From Colwellia sp. (GTDB lineage: Bacteria > Pseudomonadota > Gammaproteobacteria > Enterobacterales > Alteromonadaceae), in NCBI GenBank assembly GCA_020630795.1, contig JAHDIK010000008.1, positions 62,001 to 126,000 of the forward strand: a stretch of 64,000 bases of DNA. Direction: 5' to 3'. Position 1 is the stretch's first letter. The number at the start of each line of letters is the position of its first letter. Below, in pieces: positions 17,881 to 27,988 of this stretch. The notes under the pieces are model-generated. The model did not search any database, was not told where the DNA came from, and saw only the letters and a list, made by a program, of their open reading frames with translations. Both the position numbers and the translations under genes were made by a program.

Positions 17881-17912
17881 AAAAAGCCCCAACATTACTG
17901 TTGAGGCTTTTC
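17881..17912. terminator. Bidirectional terminator between b561 gene and rnpB
   Basis: A hairpin with arms AAAAGCCcCAACA and TGTTGaGGCTTTT and runs of A and T on the two sides. It serves rnpB on the minus strand, where it ends in a T-run, and probably the redox cluster on the plus strand. Confidence 0.85.
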
Positions 17913-17923
17913 GTATAAATTTA

Positions 17924-18304
17924 GCGAATTGACCGATAAGCCGGGTTTTGTCGTGGACAATCATTCGTCTAGGCCTTAAATCGCTCTAAGGCTCAAGCAA
18001 CCTACCCGGTTTCAACGCGAGCCACGCCGTATGAAACCCTATTTGGTCTTGCTCCGGGTGGAGTTTACCCTGCAATTACTGTTACCAGCAATCCGGTGCG
18101 CTCTTACCGCACCCTTTCAGCCTTACCTGTGCTATTGCTAGCCATCGGCGGTCTTCTCTCTGCTGCACTTGTCGTCGGCTTACGCCGCCCAGGTGTTACC
18201 TGGCACCCTGCTCATTGGAGCCCGGACTTTCCTCCCCTTTACCCGTATACCTATGCCGAAACATTTGGTACAACGATAAAGCAGCGATTGTCTGGCCAAC
18301 TCGC
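17924..18304 (-). ncRNA. rnpB: RNase P RNA (bacterial class A)
   Basis: The catalytic RNA of ribonuclease P, which matures tRNA 5' ends. On the minus strand the conserved core elements are all present: GAGGAAAGTCCGGGC (complement of 18220-18234), the CAGAGAGAAGACCGCCGATGGC block (complement of about 18141-18162), CCACCCGGAGCAAGACC (complement of about 18045-18061), and the terminal GACGAATGATTGTCCACGAC...CCCGGCTTATCGG. Helix P1 is an 11-bp pairing of GCGAGTTGGCC at the 5' end with GGTCAATTCGC at the 3' end, which sets the ends at about 18304 and 17924 (381 nt). The order and spacing match class A RNAs such as that of E. coli. Confidence 0.97.
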
Positions 18305-18309
18305 GGCGC

Positions 18310-18338
18310 ATTCTACATGATTTACGTTTTTTCACCAA
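18310..18338 (-). promoter_or_regulatory. Sigma-70 promoter of rnpB
   Basis: On the minus strand, -35 TTGGTG (18333-18338), a 17-nt spacer and -10 TAGAAT (18310-18315) place the transcript start 6 nt downstream, at the first base of helix P1. Confidence 0.75.
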
Positions 18339-18353
18339 CTATAAACAACATTT

Positions 18354-19040
18354 CTACTGTTGTAGTTCAAAATTGTTTTTAATGCTTTCTTCTAGTGCTG
18401 GGGCAATCGCGATATGTCGGCTATGCAAAGAATGAAAGATAGGCATGGTTTGTAGCACATCATTTGTTTTCGGTTGTTCAACGTTTTTCTTTGTGTTTAT
18501 TATATCGTCGGCAAGGGCCTTTGGTAAAACGGCAATATCGGCTCTCTTGAGTTGAATCATTTCCATTGCTTGTTCAACGGTATTAACCGTATCGTAGTCA
18601 ACATTTAATTCTTGAAATTTTCTTTCAATAACGATTAACCCTCTAACCGTTACAGGCCGATATTTGCTCAGAGAATCCCATGTTAATTTATTTTCAATAT
18701 CGGAATAAGAATAAGCATTAATGTACATTGTTATTAGCGGTATAGGGATTCGAATATAATCTGTAAGCACAGACTCTACTCCTAACACTCTCATGAGTTC
18801 TGCATCTATTTCAGGGTTATGCATTGCTTCATACAATGCTCGTTTAGCTGGCATTTTAATAATTTCGGTTTTATAACCAATATCTGCGTACGATTTCCTA
18901 ATACGCTCTCTAATTGCAAATAACTTTTTGCCTTGAAGAGGTGTTGAAATTTTAATAATTTCTGATTGTTCTGCAGCCACCTTCGAGGCACTGAATATGT
19001 TTAGTATCACAAAAATAACAAGGAAACCTACTTTAAACAT
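18354..19040 (-). CDS. Periplasmic solute-binding-like protein (SBP family 3-like)
   Basis: A signal peptide (MFKVGFLVIFVILNIFSASKVAAE) is followed by about 205 residues with the look of a small extracellular solute-binding domain (SBP_bac_3-like): early IIKISTPLQGKKL, GYKTEIIKMPAKRALYEAMHNPEIDAELMRV, and later VNTVEQAMEMIQLKRADIAVLPKALADDII. Many such stand-alone proteins occur in Alteromonadales without a cognate ABC transporter, and none is encoded here. The frame is open up to 19088, 7 bp after the rsmI stop; the ATG at 19040, behind GGACGAGAG, gives the best signal peptide. Ligand unknown. Confidence 0.8.
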   Translation of the reverse strand: MFKVGFLVIFVILNIFSASKVAAEQSEIIKISTPLQGKKLFAIRERIRKSYADIGYKTEIIKMPAKRALYEAMHNPEIDAELMRVLGVESVLTDYIRIPIPLITMYINAYSYSDIENKLTWDSLSKYRPVTVRGLIVIERKFQELNVDYDTVNTVEQAMEMIQLKRADIAVLPKALADDIINTKKNVEQPKTNDVLQTMPIFHSLHSRHIAIAPALEESIKNNFELQQ

Positions 19041-19095
19041 TACTCTCGTCCATAACGGTAAATATCTACAAAAGTAAGTATAGTTCATTCACCTA

Positions 19096-19944
19096 TTAAC
19101 TTTTTAGAGATAAAGCAATATCGTATAATGCGTTTTTCTTAACCCCATATATATCAGCTGTTATCGCGCAAGCGGTTTTAGGTTTTATTTCTTTTAACAA
19201 AAGCTTTAATGTATCAACAACCTTAGGTGAAATAGCATTAGGGTCTATTTTGTGCCCCTCAATCATTAACACCATTTCCCCTTTGAGCTGATTTGGATCT
19301 TTGCTTAACCAATCGAGTAAGTTTTCTGCGGTGTCAGAATAAATAGTTTCAAATGTTTTGGTAAGCTCGCGCGCAAGTACAACATATCGCTCACCTCCTA
19401 GCACTTCAACAATGTCTTTAACGGTATCTATTGCTCTACGCGGAGCATCGTAAAAAATCATTGTTCGTTCTTCGTATGCTAACGCTGATAAAGTGGCCTG
19501 ACGAGCACCCGACTTAGATGGAAGAAAACCTTCAAATGAAAATCGGTCTGTCGGTAAACCTGCGCTGCACAAAGCAGAAATGGCGGCACATGCGCCTGGA
19601 ATTGGTGATACTTTCAATCCTTCTTGTCTACAATGTCTAACAAGGTGAAACCCTGGGTCGCTTATGAGAGGCGTACCGGCATCTGAAACAAGTGCAATAC
19701 TTTTACCGTCTTTTAGCAAAGTCGCAATATAGTCTTGCCTCTGTCGTTCATTATGATCATGCATTGAGATGGTTTTGTTTTGAATACTAAACGCAGACAA
19801 TAACTTTTGGGTATGACGAGTGTCTTCACAGGCGATTATATCGACTTGGCTTAACACATCGAGCGCACGTTGAGTGATATCTCCTAAGTTACCAATAGGT
19901 GTTGCTACAATATAAAGAGTGCCTGATTCGATGTTAGTTTGCAT
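19096..19944 (-). CDS. rsmI: 16S rRNA (cytidine-1402-2'-O)-methyltransferase RsmI
   Basis: RsmI methylates the ribose of C1402 in the decoding centre of 16S rRNA using SAM. The 282-residue sequence has the tetrapyrrole-methylase-like fold: GTLYIVATPIGNLGDITQRALDVL at the start, CEDTRHTQKLL, the SAM-binding LVSDAGTPLISDPG, and CSAGLPTDRFSFEGFLPSK. Length agrees with the family (about 286 in E. coli). It diverges from lpoA with an 80-bp gap, the same arrangement as in E. coli. Confidence 0.97.
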   Translation of the reverse strand: MQTNIESGTLYIVATPIGNLGDITQRALDVLSQVDIIACEDTRHTQKLLSAFSIQNKTISMHDHNERQRQDYIATLLKDGKSIALVSDAGTPLISDPGFHLVRHCRQEGLKVSPIPGACAAISALCSAGLPTDRFSFEGFLPSKSGARQATLSALAYEERTMIFYDAPRRAIDTVKDIVEVLGGERYVVLARELTKTFETIYSDTAENLLDWLSKDPNQLKGEMVLMIEGHKIDPNAISPKVVDTLKLLLKEIKPKTACAITADIYGVKKNALYDIALSLKS

Positions 19945-20024
19945 GTATTATGGTCGCTATGGTTGAGACTAAGGAAGATGACGTTTATTATACGGGCATA
20001 TTATAAAGCATGGATCTATTATAA

Positions 20025-21899
20025 GTGACCCAAACTACATTAAATTTATTTTCAAAACGGATTTTATCAGCTTTTGTAGCTACGGCTATTATTTCAGGCT
20101 GTGCTAGTCAAACAATTAAGCAGCCTAAAACACCTGAAACAAATAAGTCAGCTCAAGAAGTTCAAAATACGCCTGTAGTTATGACAGCAAAGGATTATAT
20201 TTTAGCTGCTGAAAATAAACCGCCTCTTGAAGCAATAAATTTACTGTTTAACGCAACCCGTACGTATTTAGACGAAGGAAACTATGTTGAGTCGTTATGG
20301 CTAACAAATAAGTTAAGCGAGCTACCGCTCTCTAACAGCCAACAATACAACTTGCTACTACTGCAAACCGAAAACTTGCTTGCGTCACAAAAACTACAGA
20401 ATGCTGAAAAACATCTTCAACAATCAAACGCATTTATAGAAGAAAGCAGCTTAATTCACTCATATAAGTATTTCGAATTAGTATCGCTGTATGAAGAGAA
20501 ACAAAAAAATACAATTTTATCTGCTAATGCGCTACTAACCGCATATAACATAAACCCTGAGCCTTCAGAAGATAACATTTTTCAACTTTGGGACAAAATT
20601 AGCCGTTTATCCGATTGGGAAATTAGCCAACTTAGTCAGCATAATCCTCCATTACTTGATGGTTGGTTGAACTTACTTGAAAAAGCACAACGATCTGGCG
20701 AAGACAAGTTAATGCTAGATCAAGAACTTGTTCAATTTCAGTTTGAATTTCCAAATCATCCTGCCAAGTTTATTGCAGACCAACTTTTATTAGTTACCGC
20801 GGTTGAGCCTTCCACTATCAACAACGTTGCCGTTATTATTCCGCTGTCAGGTAAACATGAAAAAATTGGGAATATAATTCAGCAAGGAATATTGGCAGCT
20901 TATAATAATGAATCGACGCTTCATTTTATCGATTCAAACCAATTAGATTTTTCTGAATTAAGCACAATATTTGAAGATAAGAACATCGATCACATTGTTG
21001 GCCCTTTACTCAAAAATAATGTAGATCAATACATTTCGCTTTTAGAATTAAATGTACCAACTGTTTTACTGAATACACCAACAATTCCTCGCCTACGCGA
21101 CCAGCATTTTGCGTTTTCTATTAAACGTGAAGATGAAGCGGCGCAAGCGGCTACAATATTATCAAGTCAGTCATTCAAGCAACCTGTTGTTTTTGCGACA
21201 CGAGATAGAGTAAGCCAAAGAATAGCGTCTACCTTCGCTCAAAAATGGGATTCATTAAACGGAAAGCTACCTGAAAAAATATTGCTTGAGTCGAACAGGA
21301 ATATGCAAAATTCGCTGAAAAGTGGTTTGGATATCGACGCAAGTAAGAAGCGTATTCGTACATTAGAAGCGAATATTAGGCAGTCTATCGAAAAAGAAAC
21401 GAGAAACAGACGAGATATCGACATGATATATCTTGCTGCACCCGCTAAATACACACGTATGATAAAACCACTTATCGACGTAAATACCAGTACTTATGCT
21501 GACAGCATTCCAATTTTCGCAAGTTCATTAAGCCATAGCGGCAATAATAAAATGAGTGAAATTAGAGATTTATCTGGGCTAACCTTTTCAGAAATCCCTT
21601 GGCTACTCAACAGTGAACAGCAAGATAGCGAAGCTGTAAAAGTAAGCAATACCTTATGGCCTAATAGACAGGAGAGTCTTCAACGTATTTACGCAATGGC
21701 ATACGATGTTTTACCGTTACTTAATAAACTCAATGTATTGAAGCAACAGCCTTATTCTCGTTTCAAAGGGCAAACGGGCGAAATAAAATTAGATAAGAAC
21801 AATGTATTTTCTCGTAGTTTGCTATGGGGACAATTTACCAATGGAGAGGTAAAGAGAATTGAAATGGAACACAATACAAACAACAACGAAAATAGGTAA
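20025..21899 (+). CDS. lpoA: Penicillin-binding protein activator LpoA
   Basis: LpoA is an outer-membrane lipoprotein that reaches through the periplasm to activate the peptidoglycan synthase PBP1A. The 624-residue protein has a lipobox (AIISGC, Cys26), an N-terminal TPR-like helical domain (about 50-260: ENLLASQKLQNAEKHL and similar), and a C-terminal domain with the periplasmic-binding-protein fold (about 265-610: NNVAVIIPLSGKHEKIGNIIQQGILAAYN). The start is a GTG at 20025. The 3' end overlaps yraN by 41 bp. It diverges from rsmI and leads the unit lpoA-yraN-diaA-dolP. Confidence 0.95.
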   Translation: MTQTTLNLFSKRILSAFVATAIISGCASQTIKQPKTPETNKSAQEVQNTPVVMTAKDYILAAENKPPLEAINLLFNATRTYLDEGNYVESLWLTNKLSELPLSNSQQYNLLLLQTENLLASQKLQNAEKHLQQSNAFIEESSLIHSYKYFELVSLYEEKQKNTILSANALLTAYNINPEPSEDNIFQLWDKISRLSDWEISQLSQHNPPLLDGWLNLLEKAQRSGEDKLMLDQELVQFQFEFPNHPAKFIADQLLLVTAVEPSTINNVAVIIPLSGKHEKIGNIIQQGILAAYNNESTLHFIDSNQLDFSELSTIFEDKNIDHIVGPLLKNNVDQYISLLELNVPTVLLNTPTIPRLRDQHFAFSIKREDEAAQAATILSSQSFKQPVVFATRDRVSQRIASTFAQKWDSLNGKLPEKILLESNRNMQNSLKSGLDIDASKKRIRTLEANIRQSIEKETRNRRDIDMIYLAAPAKYTRMIKPLIDVNTSTYADSIPIFASSLSHSGNNKMSEIRDLSGLTFSEIPWLLNSEQQDSEAVKVSNTLWPNRQESLQRIYAMAYDVLPLLNKLNVLKQQPYSRFKGQTGEIKLDKNNVFSRSLLWGQFTNGEVKRIEMEHNTNNNENR

Positions 21900-22233
21900 T
21901 CAAGCTGAAAACGCTGCGTGCGAACATTTACTTTTACATAAATTAACACTTTTAACACAGAACTTTCATAGCAGATATGGTGAGATAGATCTTATTATGG
22001 AAGATAAAAGCACCATTGTATTTGTAGAAGTAAAGTACAGAAAAAGTAATTCATTTGGTGGTGCCGTTGCCTCAGTTAGCAAAAGCAAACAAAATAAAAT
22101 TAAACTTTGTGCAAAATTTTATCTCCAACAACAGCATTTAAATGAATACAATACCGCCTGTCGATTCGATATAATCACACTAGACGGTAACATTCAAACA
22201 CCCAATATTAGCTGGATTAAAAATGCTTTTTAA
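21859..22233 (+). CDS. yraN: UPF0102 family YraN protein (endonuclease-like fold)
   Basis: The 124-residue product has the UPF0102 pattern: GNQAENAACEHLL, NFHSRYGEIDLIMEDKSTIVFVEVKYRKSNSFGGA, and CRFDIITLDG. The E-ID...EVKYR arrangement resembles the PD-(D/E)XK nuclease core, but no physiological substrate is established. Start: a TTG at 21859 inside the lpoA 3' end, preceded by GGAGAGG; no ATG is available in frame before the conserved GNQAE. Confidence 0.9.
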   Translation: MKWNTIQTTTKIGNQAENAACEHLLLHKLTLLTQNFHSRYGEIDLIMEDKSTIVFVEVKYRKSNSFGGAVASVSKSKQNKIKLCAKFYLQQQHLNEYNTACRFDIITLDGNIQTPNISWIKNAF

Positions 22234-22252
22234 CACCAGCTACGGACATTAA

Positions 22253-22849
<597 letters not shown>

Positions 22850-22850
22850 T

Positions 22851-23420
22851 ATGAAGTTTAAAAAAACATTACTTATGTTAGGTTGCATAAGTGTTCTACA
22901 AGGCTGTGCAGCTGCCGCTGTTGTAGCTATTGTTGGTGGTGCAAGCGTTGCAACAGACAACAGAACGATTGGCAAGCAAATTGACGACCAACGTATAGAA
23001 GTTGTCACGCATAACGAACTTGCTAAAATTGAAGAAATTAACGAAAACACAAATATTCAAGTGGTTAGTGTAAATGGAAGCGTTCTTGTTGTAGGGCAAG
23101 CGTTAAACACACGTTTAAGAGATCTGGCTATTAAAACTATCAGCAACGTAAATGGCGTGCTAAAAGTACATAATCAGGTAAGGGTTGGCAATCTAGTTTC
23201 GGCCACTACTAAAAGCAACGATTTATGGCTTACGTCAAAAGTAAAAACAGCTTTGCTAGCCCATGAGAAAGTAAAGTCCGCTGACGTTAAGGTTGTTACT
23301 GAAAATGGCGAAGTTTTTCTAATGGGTCTTATTCCGGAAAGCCAAGCGAATGTTGCAGTAGATGTTACGAGAAACATTGGGGGCGTTAATCGCGTTTTCA
23401 AAATGTTTGAGTACTTATAA
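22851..23420 (+). CDS. dolP: Dual-BON-domain outer-membrane lipoprotein DolP
   Basis: DolP (YraP) is an outer-membrane lipoprotein with two BON domains that localises to division sites and supports membrane integrity. The 189-residue protein has a signal peptide with lipobox VLQGC (Cys19), an alanine/glycine-rich segment, and two BON repeats (about 50-115 and 120-189), each ending in a VNGVLKVHN / IGGVNRVFK type motif. It closes the lpoA-yraN-diaA unit, followed by a strong terminator. Confidence 0.94.
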   Translation: MKFKKTLLMLGCISVLQGCAAAAVVAIVGGASVATDNRTIGKQIDDQRIEVVTHNELAKIEEINENTNIQVVSVNGSVLVVGQALNTRLRDLAIKTISNVNGVLKVHNQVRVGNLVSATTKSNDLWLTSKVKTALLAHEKVKSADVKVVTENGEVFLMGLIPESQANVAVDVTRNIGGVNRVFKMFEYL

Positions 23421-23475
23421 TTTTCGCTTTGATTTGGCGCTAATATAAAATAGATACGGGTTAGATTTCATAAAT

Positions 23476-23504
23476 AAAAAAGCAAGCGTTAAGCTTGCTT
23501 TTTT
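23476..23504. terminator. Bidirectional terminator between dolP and sspB
   Basis: A perfect 12-bp stem AAAAAAGCAAGC (23476-23487) / GCTTGCTTTTTT (23493-23504) with a 5-nt loop serves both convergent genes. Its last two bases are part of the sspB stop codon. Confidence 0.92.
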
Positions 23505-23949
23505 ATTTGATAACTTTCAATGTTGCAGAGCCTTTCGGTCGTTCAGGCTTTTCACTACTTTCATGAGTTCCAGAAGAAGATACACTACTTAAAGTTGATT
23601 TAACCTCTGTAGCCTCGTCTTTAGGATGTTCAATAGGCAAAGATGTACCTGCACCGTTTTCTTTCGCGTAAATAGCACCTATAGCGCCGTAAGGAACAAC
23701 AATATGTTCAAGCTTCCCACCGAACCTAGCACTAAGCTCAATACACTCTATTCCTAATGCAATATGGCCAACCGCTCCGGCAGAAACATTCAGCACTATC
23801 TGACCATTAGTAACATAAGCCATCGGAACCATAACGCCATACACATTTACGTCAACCATAATGTAAGGCGTTAGTTCGTTATCAGATAACCACTCATAAT
23901 AAGCCTTCACAATGTAAGGCTTATTTGATGTCATTGTGATTTCAGTCAC
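23503..23949 (-). CDS. sspB: ClpXP adaptor SspB
   Basis: SspB delivers ssrA-tagged proteins to the ClpXP protease. The 148-residue sequence contains the compact substrate-binding domain (KPYIVKAYYEWLSDNELTPYIMVDV, GQIVLNVSAGAVGH, ARFGGK, AIGAIYAKENGAGT) and an acidic, flexible tail that ends in a short basic peptide (ATLKVIK), the ClpX-docking element. The start is GTG 23949, overlapping the sspA stop as TAGTG; an ATG at 23934 is an alternative. It follows sspA in the usual order. Confidence 0.95.
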   Translation of the reverse strand: MTEITMTSNKPYIVKAYYEWLSDNELTPYIMVDVNVYGVMVPMAYVTNGQIVLNVSAGAVGHIALGIECIELSARFGGKLEHIVVPYGAIGAIYAKENGAGTSLPIEHPKDEATEVKSTLSSVSSSGTHESSEKPERPKGSATLKVIK

Positions 23950-24590
23950 TATACTGGATTTCCAAAACGCAATTCACGCTCTGCTTCAGTTAATGAAGCT
24001 TGGAACGATTCACGTTCAAATAACTTAAGCATGTATGTCTTAAGCTCTTTTGAACCTTGTCCATCCAATTCAATACCTAATACTGGTAAGCGCCACAATA
24101 ACGGAGCTAAGTAACAATCAACTAAGCTGAACTCTTCACTCATAAAGTATGGTGCTTCATTCAAAATAGGAGCAACACTTAATAAGCTCTCTTTAAGTTC
24201 TACTCGCGCTTTCGCCGCAGCATCAGCAGGGCCACTGAATACTGTTTTGGCTAAGCTATACCAGTCTTGCTCGATACGGTGCATCATTAAACGACTACGA
24301 CCACGAGACACTGGATATACCGGCATTAATGGAGGATGAGGAAAACGCTCATCTAAGTACTCAATAATAATGCTAGCTTCGTACAAAGCTAGTTCACGAT
24401 CAATTAATGTTGGCACTGTACCGTATGGGTTTAAGTCAAGCAGGTCTTCAGGTAAGTTAGCTAGATCAACTAAGTGAATATCTACACCTACACCTTTCTC
24501 GGCTAATACGATACGAGTTTGATGACTATACATGTCATCTGCATCTGAATATAAATTCATTACAGAGCGTTTGTTTGCTGTTACAGCCAT
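23949..24590 (-). CDS. sspA: Stringent starvation protein A (SspA)
   Basis: SspA is a glutathione-S-transferase-fold protein that binds RNA polymerase and redirects transcription under starvation and acid stress; it lacks GST activity. The 213-residue protein shows the thioredoxin-like half ([63 protein letters not shown]) and the helical half. The PHPP loop that contacts sigma-70 and RNA polymerase is intact. It precedes sspB with a one-base stop/start overlap and follows petC after a terminator. Confidence 0.96.
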   Translation of the reverse strand: MAVTANKRSVMNLYSDADDMYSHQTRIVLAEKGVGVDIHLVDLANLPEDLLDLNPYGTVPTLIDRELALYEASIIIEYLDERFPHPPLMPVYPVSRGRSRLMMHRIEQDWYSLAKTVFSGPADAAAKARVELKESLLSVAPILNEAPYFMSEEFSLVDCYLAPLLWRLPVLGIELDGQGSKELKTYMLKLFERESFQASLTEAERELRFGNPV

Positions 24591-24627
24591 TATGACTCCA
24601 AAATTCTTTAATTAAAAAACTAATAAA

Positions 24628-24643
24628 GGGGGCACAAGCCCCC
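24628..24643 (-). terminator. Terminator after petABC
   Basis: GGGGGC / GCCCCC stem with a 4-nt loop and a T-rich tail on the minus strand, between the petC stop and the sspA start; some readthrough into sspA is possible. Confidence 0.8.
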
Positions 24644-24674
24644 ATAATACTTTAGATGGTACAACTAATGTGAA

Positions 24675-25373
24675 TTAGTGTACATCTCTCCAATATTCTT
24701 TCTTAAGCAAGTATGCAAAGATTAAGAATATGAATAAGAATCCAATAACCCAATAGCCCATATTTTGGCGCTCAAGTTTATTTGGTTCAGCTGTATATTC
24801 TAAAAAGTTAGTTAAATCACGAACAAAAGCATCATACTCTTCTGCCGTCATAGTACCACCAGTTGCTTCACTTAACTCGCCATGTTCGTCCATTGTACGA
24901 ACACCTTGCAAGTCTTGAAGTACGTGCGGCATACCAACATCTTTAAACACTTTATTGTTTACACCAAACGGACGTTTTTCATCTACATAAAATGAACGTA
25001 AGTATGTATAAATGTAGTCAGGACTTCTAAAGCGCGCTTCAAGTGTTAAGTCAGGAGGCGTACTACCAAACCATGCTGCAGCATCTTTAGCTGGCATAGT
25101 GTTAGTAATATGATCACCTACTTTTTCACCTGTTGGCATCCACTTTTCTAAACCTTCTTCATCACTAATACCTAAATCAGCAAACGTACGGTTGTAACGT
25201 TGGTACTGAAGTTGGTGACAACCTAAACAGTAGTTTAAGTAAGATTCGAAACCACGTTTTAGAGATTCTTTATCAGATAAATCGTTACCTGCTTTATCTA
25301 AATCAAGGCTTGGGCCAGCAGCACCTGCCAGCATAGGAAATACAGCTAATAAAGCTAAAATAAACTTTTTCAT
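24675..25373 (-). CDS. petC: Cytochrome c1 of the bc1 complex
   Basis: Cytochrome c1 passes electrons from the Rieske protein to soluble cytochrome c. The 232-residue precursor has a signal peptide (LAVFPMLAGAAG), the heme site YCLGCHQLQYQRYN (C49, C52, H53), a GMPHVL segment supplying the sixth-ligand Met, and a C-terminal membrane anchor (MGYWVIGFLFIFLIFAYLLKK). It is short like other gammaproteobacterial c1 proteins. Its start directly abuts the petB stop. Confidence 0.97.
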   Translation of the reverse strand: MKKFILALLAVFPMLAGAAGPSLDLDKAGNDLSDKESLKRGFESYLNYCLGCHQLQYQRYNRTFADLGISDEEGLEKWMPTGEKVGDHITNTMPAKDAAAWFGSTPPDLTLEARFRSPDYIYTYLRSFYVDEKRPFGVNNKVFKDVGMPHVLQDLQGVRTMDEHGELSEATGGTMTAEEYDAFVRDLTNFLEYTAEPNKLERQNMGYWVIGFLFIFLIFAYLLKKEYWRDVH

Positions 25374-26635
25374 TATCCTGTTACCCTCTCTGGAACTGGT
25401 TTTGTCTTTTCGTCTTTACTGTAAATCCATAGTGCAACGAAGAATCCAAAATAACCAAATGTAGCAATTCGACCAGCTAAGTTAGCTAAATCAGAAGCAG
25501 GCATAGTACCTAAAACACCTAACGCAATAAAACAAATAGCAAACTGAGTTAAGTTAAATAAATGAATTTTACTACGGTAACGGAATGAACGAACAATCCC
25601 TCGATCAAACCATGGTAACGCGAATAACATACCAATAGCCGCAAACATCGCAACCATACCAATAAGTTTTTCAGGAATAACCCTTAATACCGTATAGAAA
25701 GGACCGAAGTACCATACAGGAGCAATATGCTCAGGTGTTTTCAAGCCATTCGCAGGCGTAAAGTTTGGAGCTTCTAAGAAGTAACCACCACCTTCTGGTG
25801 CAAAGAACATTACCCAAGAGAATAGAATTAAGAATATAACAACCGCTACTAAATCCTTAACAGTGTAGTAAGGGTGGAACGGGATAGCATCAACAATATC
25901 GTACTTTTTAGTGTACTGCTCATGGAATTCAAACTTAGATAAATCTTCAGGTTTAACACTTCCTTTTGGCTTTTTAATATTAGTGCCGTCAGGGTTGTTT
26001 GAACCAACTTCGTGAAGCGCAAGAATATGTAAAAACACGAGAACAACTAAAACTAAAGGTAAAGCAACAACGTGTAGCGCAAAGAAACGGTTAAGCGTAG
26101 CGCCTGAAATAACGTAATCACCTTTAATCCAAATAGTAAGCTCTTCACCAATGACAGGAATAGCGCCAAAGAGCGAGATAATTACCTGGGCTCCCCAATA
26201 ACTCATGTTACCCCATGGTAATAAATACCCCATAAAGGCTTCAGCCATTAATACCAAGTAAATTAACATACCGAAAATCCACAATAATTCACGTGGCTTT
26301 TGATATGAACCGTAGATAACACCACGGAACATGTGTAAATAAACAACAATAAAGAATGCCGAAGCACCTGTAGAGTGCATATAACGTAATAACCAACCGT
26401 AGTCGACATCACGCATAATATATTCAACTGAAGCAAACGCACCATCACCAGATGGTTCGTAGTTCATCGTTAACCAAATACCTGTAACAATTTGGTTTAC
26501 TAAAACAACAGAAGCTAAAATACCAAACACATACCAAAAGTTAAAATTCTTAGGTGCAGGATATTGAAGAGCGTGCTTATTCATGGCGTCCATGAATGGT
26601 AAGCGTTGTTCAATCCAAGCCATAAAACTATTCAT
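25373..26635 (-). CDS. petB: Cytochrome b of the bc1 complex
   Basis: The diheme quinol-oxidising core subunit, 420 residues with eight membrane helices. Heme-ligand histidine pairs are visible in RYMHSTGASAFFIVVYLHMFRG and in FFALHVVALPLVLVVLVFLHILALHEVG. The Qo-site motif PEWY is here PVWY (APVWYFGPFY), a variant seen in a number of bacteria. The gene abuts petA and petC by single-base overlaps, so the three form one operon. Confidence 0.97.
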   Translation of the reverse strand: MNSFMAWIEQRLPFMDAMNKHALQYPAPKNFNFWYVFGILASVVLVNQIVTGIWLTMNYEPSGDGAFASVEYIMRDVDYGWLLRYMHSTGASAFFIVVYLHMFRGVIYGSYQKPRELLWIFGMLIYLVLMAEAFMGYLLPWGNMSYWGAQVIISLFGAIPVIGEELTIWIKGDYVISGATLNRFFALHVVALPLVLVVLVFLHILALHEVGSNNPDGTNIKKPKGSVKPEDLSKFEFHEQYTKKYDIVDAIPFHPYYTVKDLVAVVIFLILFSWVMFFAPEGGGYFLEAPNFTPANGLKTPEHIAPVWYFGPFYTVLRVIPEKLIGMVAMFAAIGMLFALPWFDRGIVRSFRYRSKIHLFNLTQFAICFIALGVLGTMPASDLANLAGRIATFGYFGFFVALWIYSKDEKTKPVPERVTG

Positions 26636-27225
26636 TACGCTTCTCCTGGAGCAACACCAATTAATAAGGTGTCATCTGTTGGGAAAGAGTGTTCAGGAAC
26701 CACTAAGTTAAGCGGCGCTGGAACACCTTGGAAAACTCGACCAGCCATATCGAACTTAGAACCATGGCATGGGCAAAAGAAACCATCTTTAATACCGCTA
26801 ACATGCTGTTCGAAATCACCTTTATGATGAGTAGGAGCACAACCTAAATGAGTACAAACTCCTAATGCAACTAAAAACTCTGGTTTAATAGAGCGATAAG
26901 TATTAGTAGCATACTCAGGTTGCTGAGCTTCTTCAGACTTAGGATCACGTAACTGGTCATCATGCTTAGATAAATTGTTTACAATATCGTCTGTACGACG
27001 AACAACATAAACAGGTTTACCTCGCCATTCAGCACGAATTAACTGACCTGGTTCTATTTTACTTACATTGACTTCAACCGGCGCACCAGCAGCTTTCGCT
27101 CTAGCACTTGGGTTCCAAGATCCAATGAAAGGCACAGCCAAACCGACTACACCAGCACCACCAACTACTGAAGTAGCTGCTGTTAAAAAGCGTCGACGGC
27201 CGTTGTTCACGGGCACATTGCTCAT
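26635..27225 (-). CDS. petA: Rieske iron-sulfur subunit of the bc1 complex
   Basis: The Rieske protein carries a 2Fe-2S cluster that takes one electron from quinol. The 196-residue sequence starts with a Tat-type leader and anchor ([23 protein letters not shown]) and has both cluster-binding boxes, [15 protein letters not shown] and [11 protein letters not shown], with the disulfide cysteines present. It is the first gene of petABC. Confidence 0.97.
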   Translation of the reverse strand: MSNVPVNNGRRRFLTAATSVVGGAGVVGLAVPFIGSWNPSARAKAAGAPVEVNVSKIEPGQLIRAEWRGKPVYVVRRTDDIVNNLSKHDDQLRDPKSEEAQQPEYATNTYRSIKPEFLVALGVCTHLGCAPTHHKGDFEQHVSGIKDGFFCPCHGSKFDMAGRVFQGVPAPLNLVVPEHSFPTDDTLLIGVAPGEA

Positions 27226-27547
27226 TCAAAATCTCCAATTAGTATTCAATTTACACAACGATAATTCTTATTATTTAAACAAAAATTTAATTACGATTGT
27301 TCAATTAAACTAGCGACAAAAAAATTTTTACGATCATAAAGAAATCACACATTTTTTACAAGGTAATTCGATACTTATAACGCATCAATTTGATAAATTT
27401 CAGCATAATAATAATAGTTCCTATTCAACGCCATATAGTCTGTTTGAATAATGATTATCACCATAATAGCCTAGACTATTTTGATTAAGTTTGTAGTAAA
27501 ACAAACGAATTAAGAAAAGTTGATATGAAAGGGAGAAAACAAGACAT
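27226..27547. other. AT-rich gap between petA and rpsI
   Basis: A 322-bp non-coding stretch up to the rpsI terminator. It must hold the petABC promoter, but I could not place convincing -35/-10 elements among many AT-rich candidates. The one open frame across it (27421-27714, minus strand) runs into rpsI in another frame and is not a gene. Confidence 0.5.
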
Positions 27548-27574
27548 AAAAAAACCGGCAGAAGCCGGCTTTTT
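27548..27574 (-). terminator. Terminator after rpsI
   Basis: On the minus strand, CCGGC-TTCT-GCCGG followed by seven T, 19 bp after the rpsI stop. Confidence 0.88.
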
Positions 27575-27592
27575 GAATACATAACGTAAATA

Positions 27593-27985
27593 TTAACGTT
27601 TTGAAAATTGTGGCTTTTTACGAGCCTTGTGTAAACCAACTTTCTTACGTTCAACTTTACGAGCATCACGAGTAACGAAACCAGCTTTACGTAAATCGCT
27701 ACGTAAAGTTTCATCGAACTCCATTAATGCACGAGTAATACCGTGACGAATCGCGCCAGCTTGACCAGAAATACCACCACCAACTACAGAGATGTTTAGG
27801 TCAAATTTTTCAAGCATTTCTACTAATTCTAATGGTTGACGAACAACCATACGAGCCGTTTCACGACCAAAGTAAACAGAAATGTCACGTTTGTTAATTG
27901 TTATTGCACCGTTACCAGCTTTCATGAACACACGAGCGGTTGAACTCTTGCGACGACCAGTACCGTAATATTGATTATCAGCCAT
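27593..27985 (-). CDS. rpsI: 30S ribosomal protein S9
   Basis: S9 is a small-subunit head protein whose C-terminal tail reaches the P-site tRNA. The 130-residue sequence has the family length and signatures: [40 protein letters not shown], and the tail [14 protein letters not shown] with the terminal KR. It is 3 bp downstream of rplM, the standard order. Confidence 0.99.
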   Translation of the reverse strand: MADNQYYGTGRRKSSTARVFMKAGNGAITINKRDISVYFGRETARMVVRQPLELVEMLEKFDLNISVVGGGISGQAGAIRHGITRALMEFDETLRSDLRKAGFVTRDARKVERKKVGLHKARKKPQFSKR

Positions 27986-27988
27986 TGT

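Noticed and set aside
18096-18320. Plus-strand open frame of 74 codons
   Set aside because: It lies inside rnpB, whose conserved RNA elements on the other strand explain the sequence.
27421-27714. 97-codon minus-strand frame between petA and rpsI
   Set aside because: It crosses the rpsI terminator and enters rpsI in a different frame.
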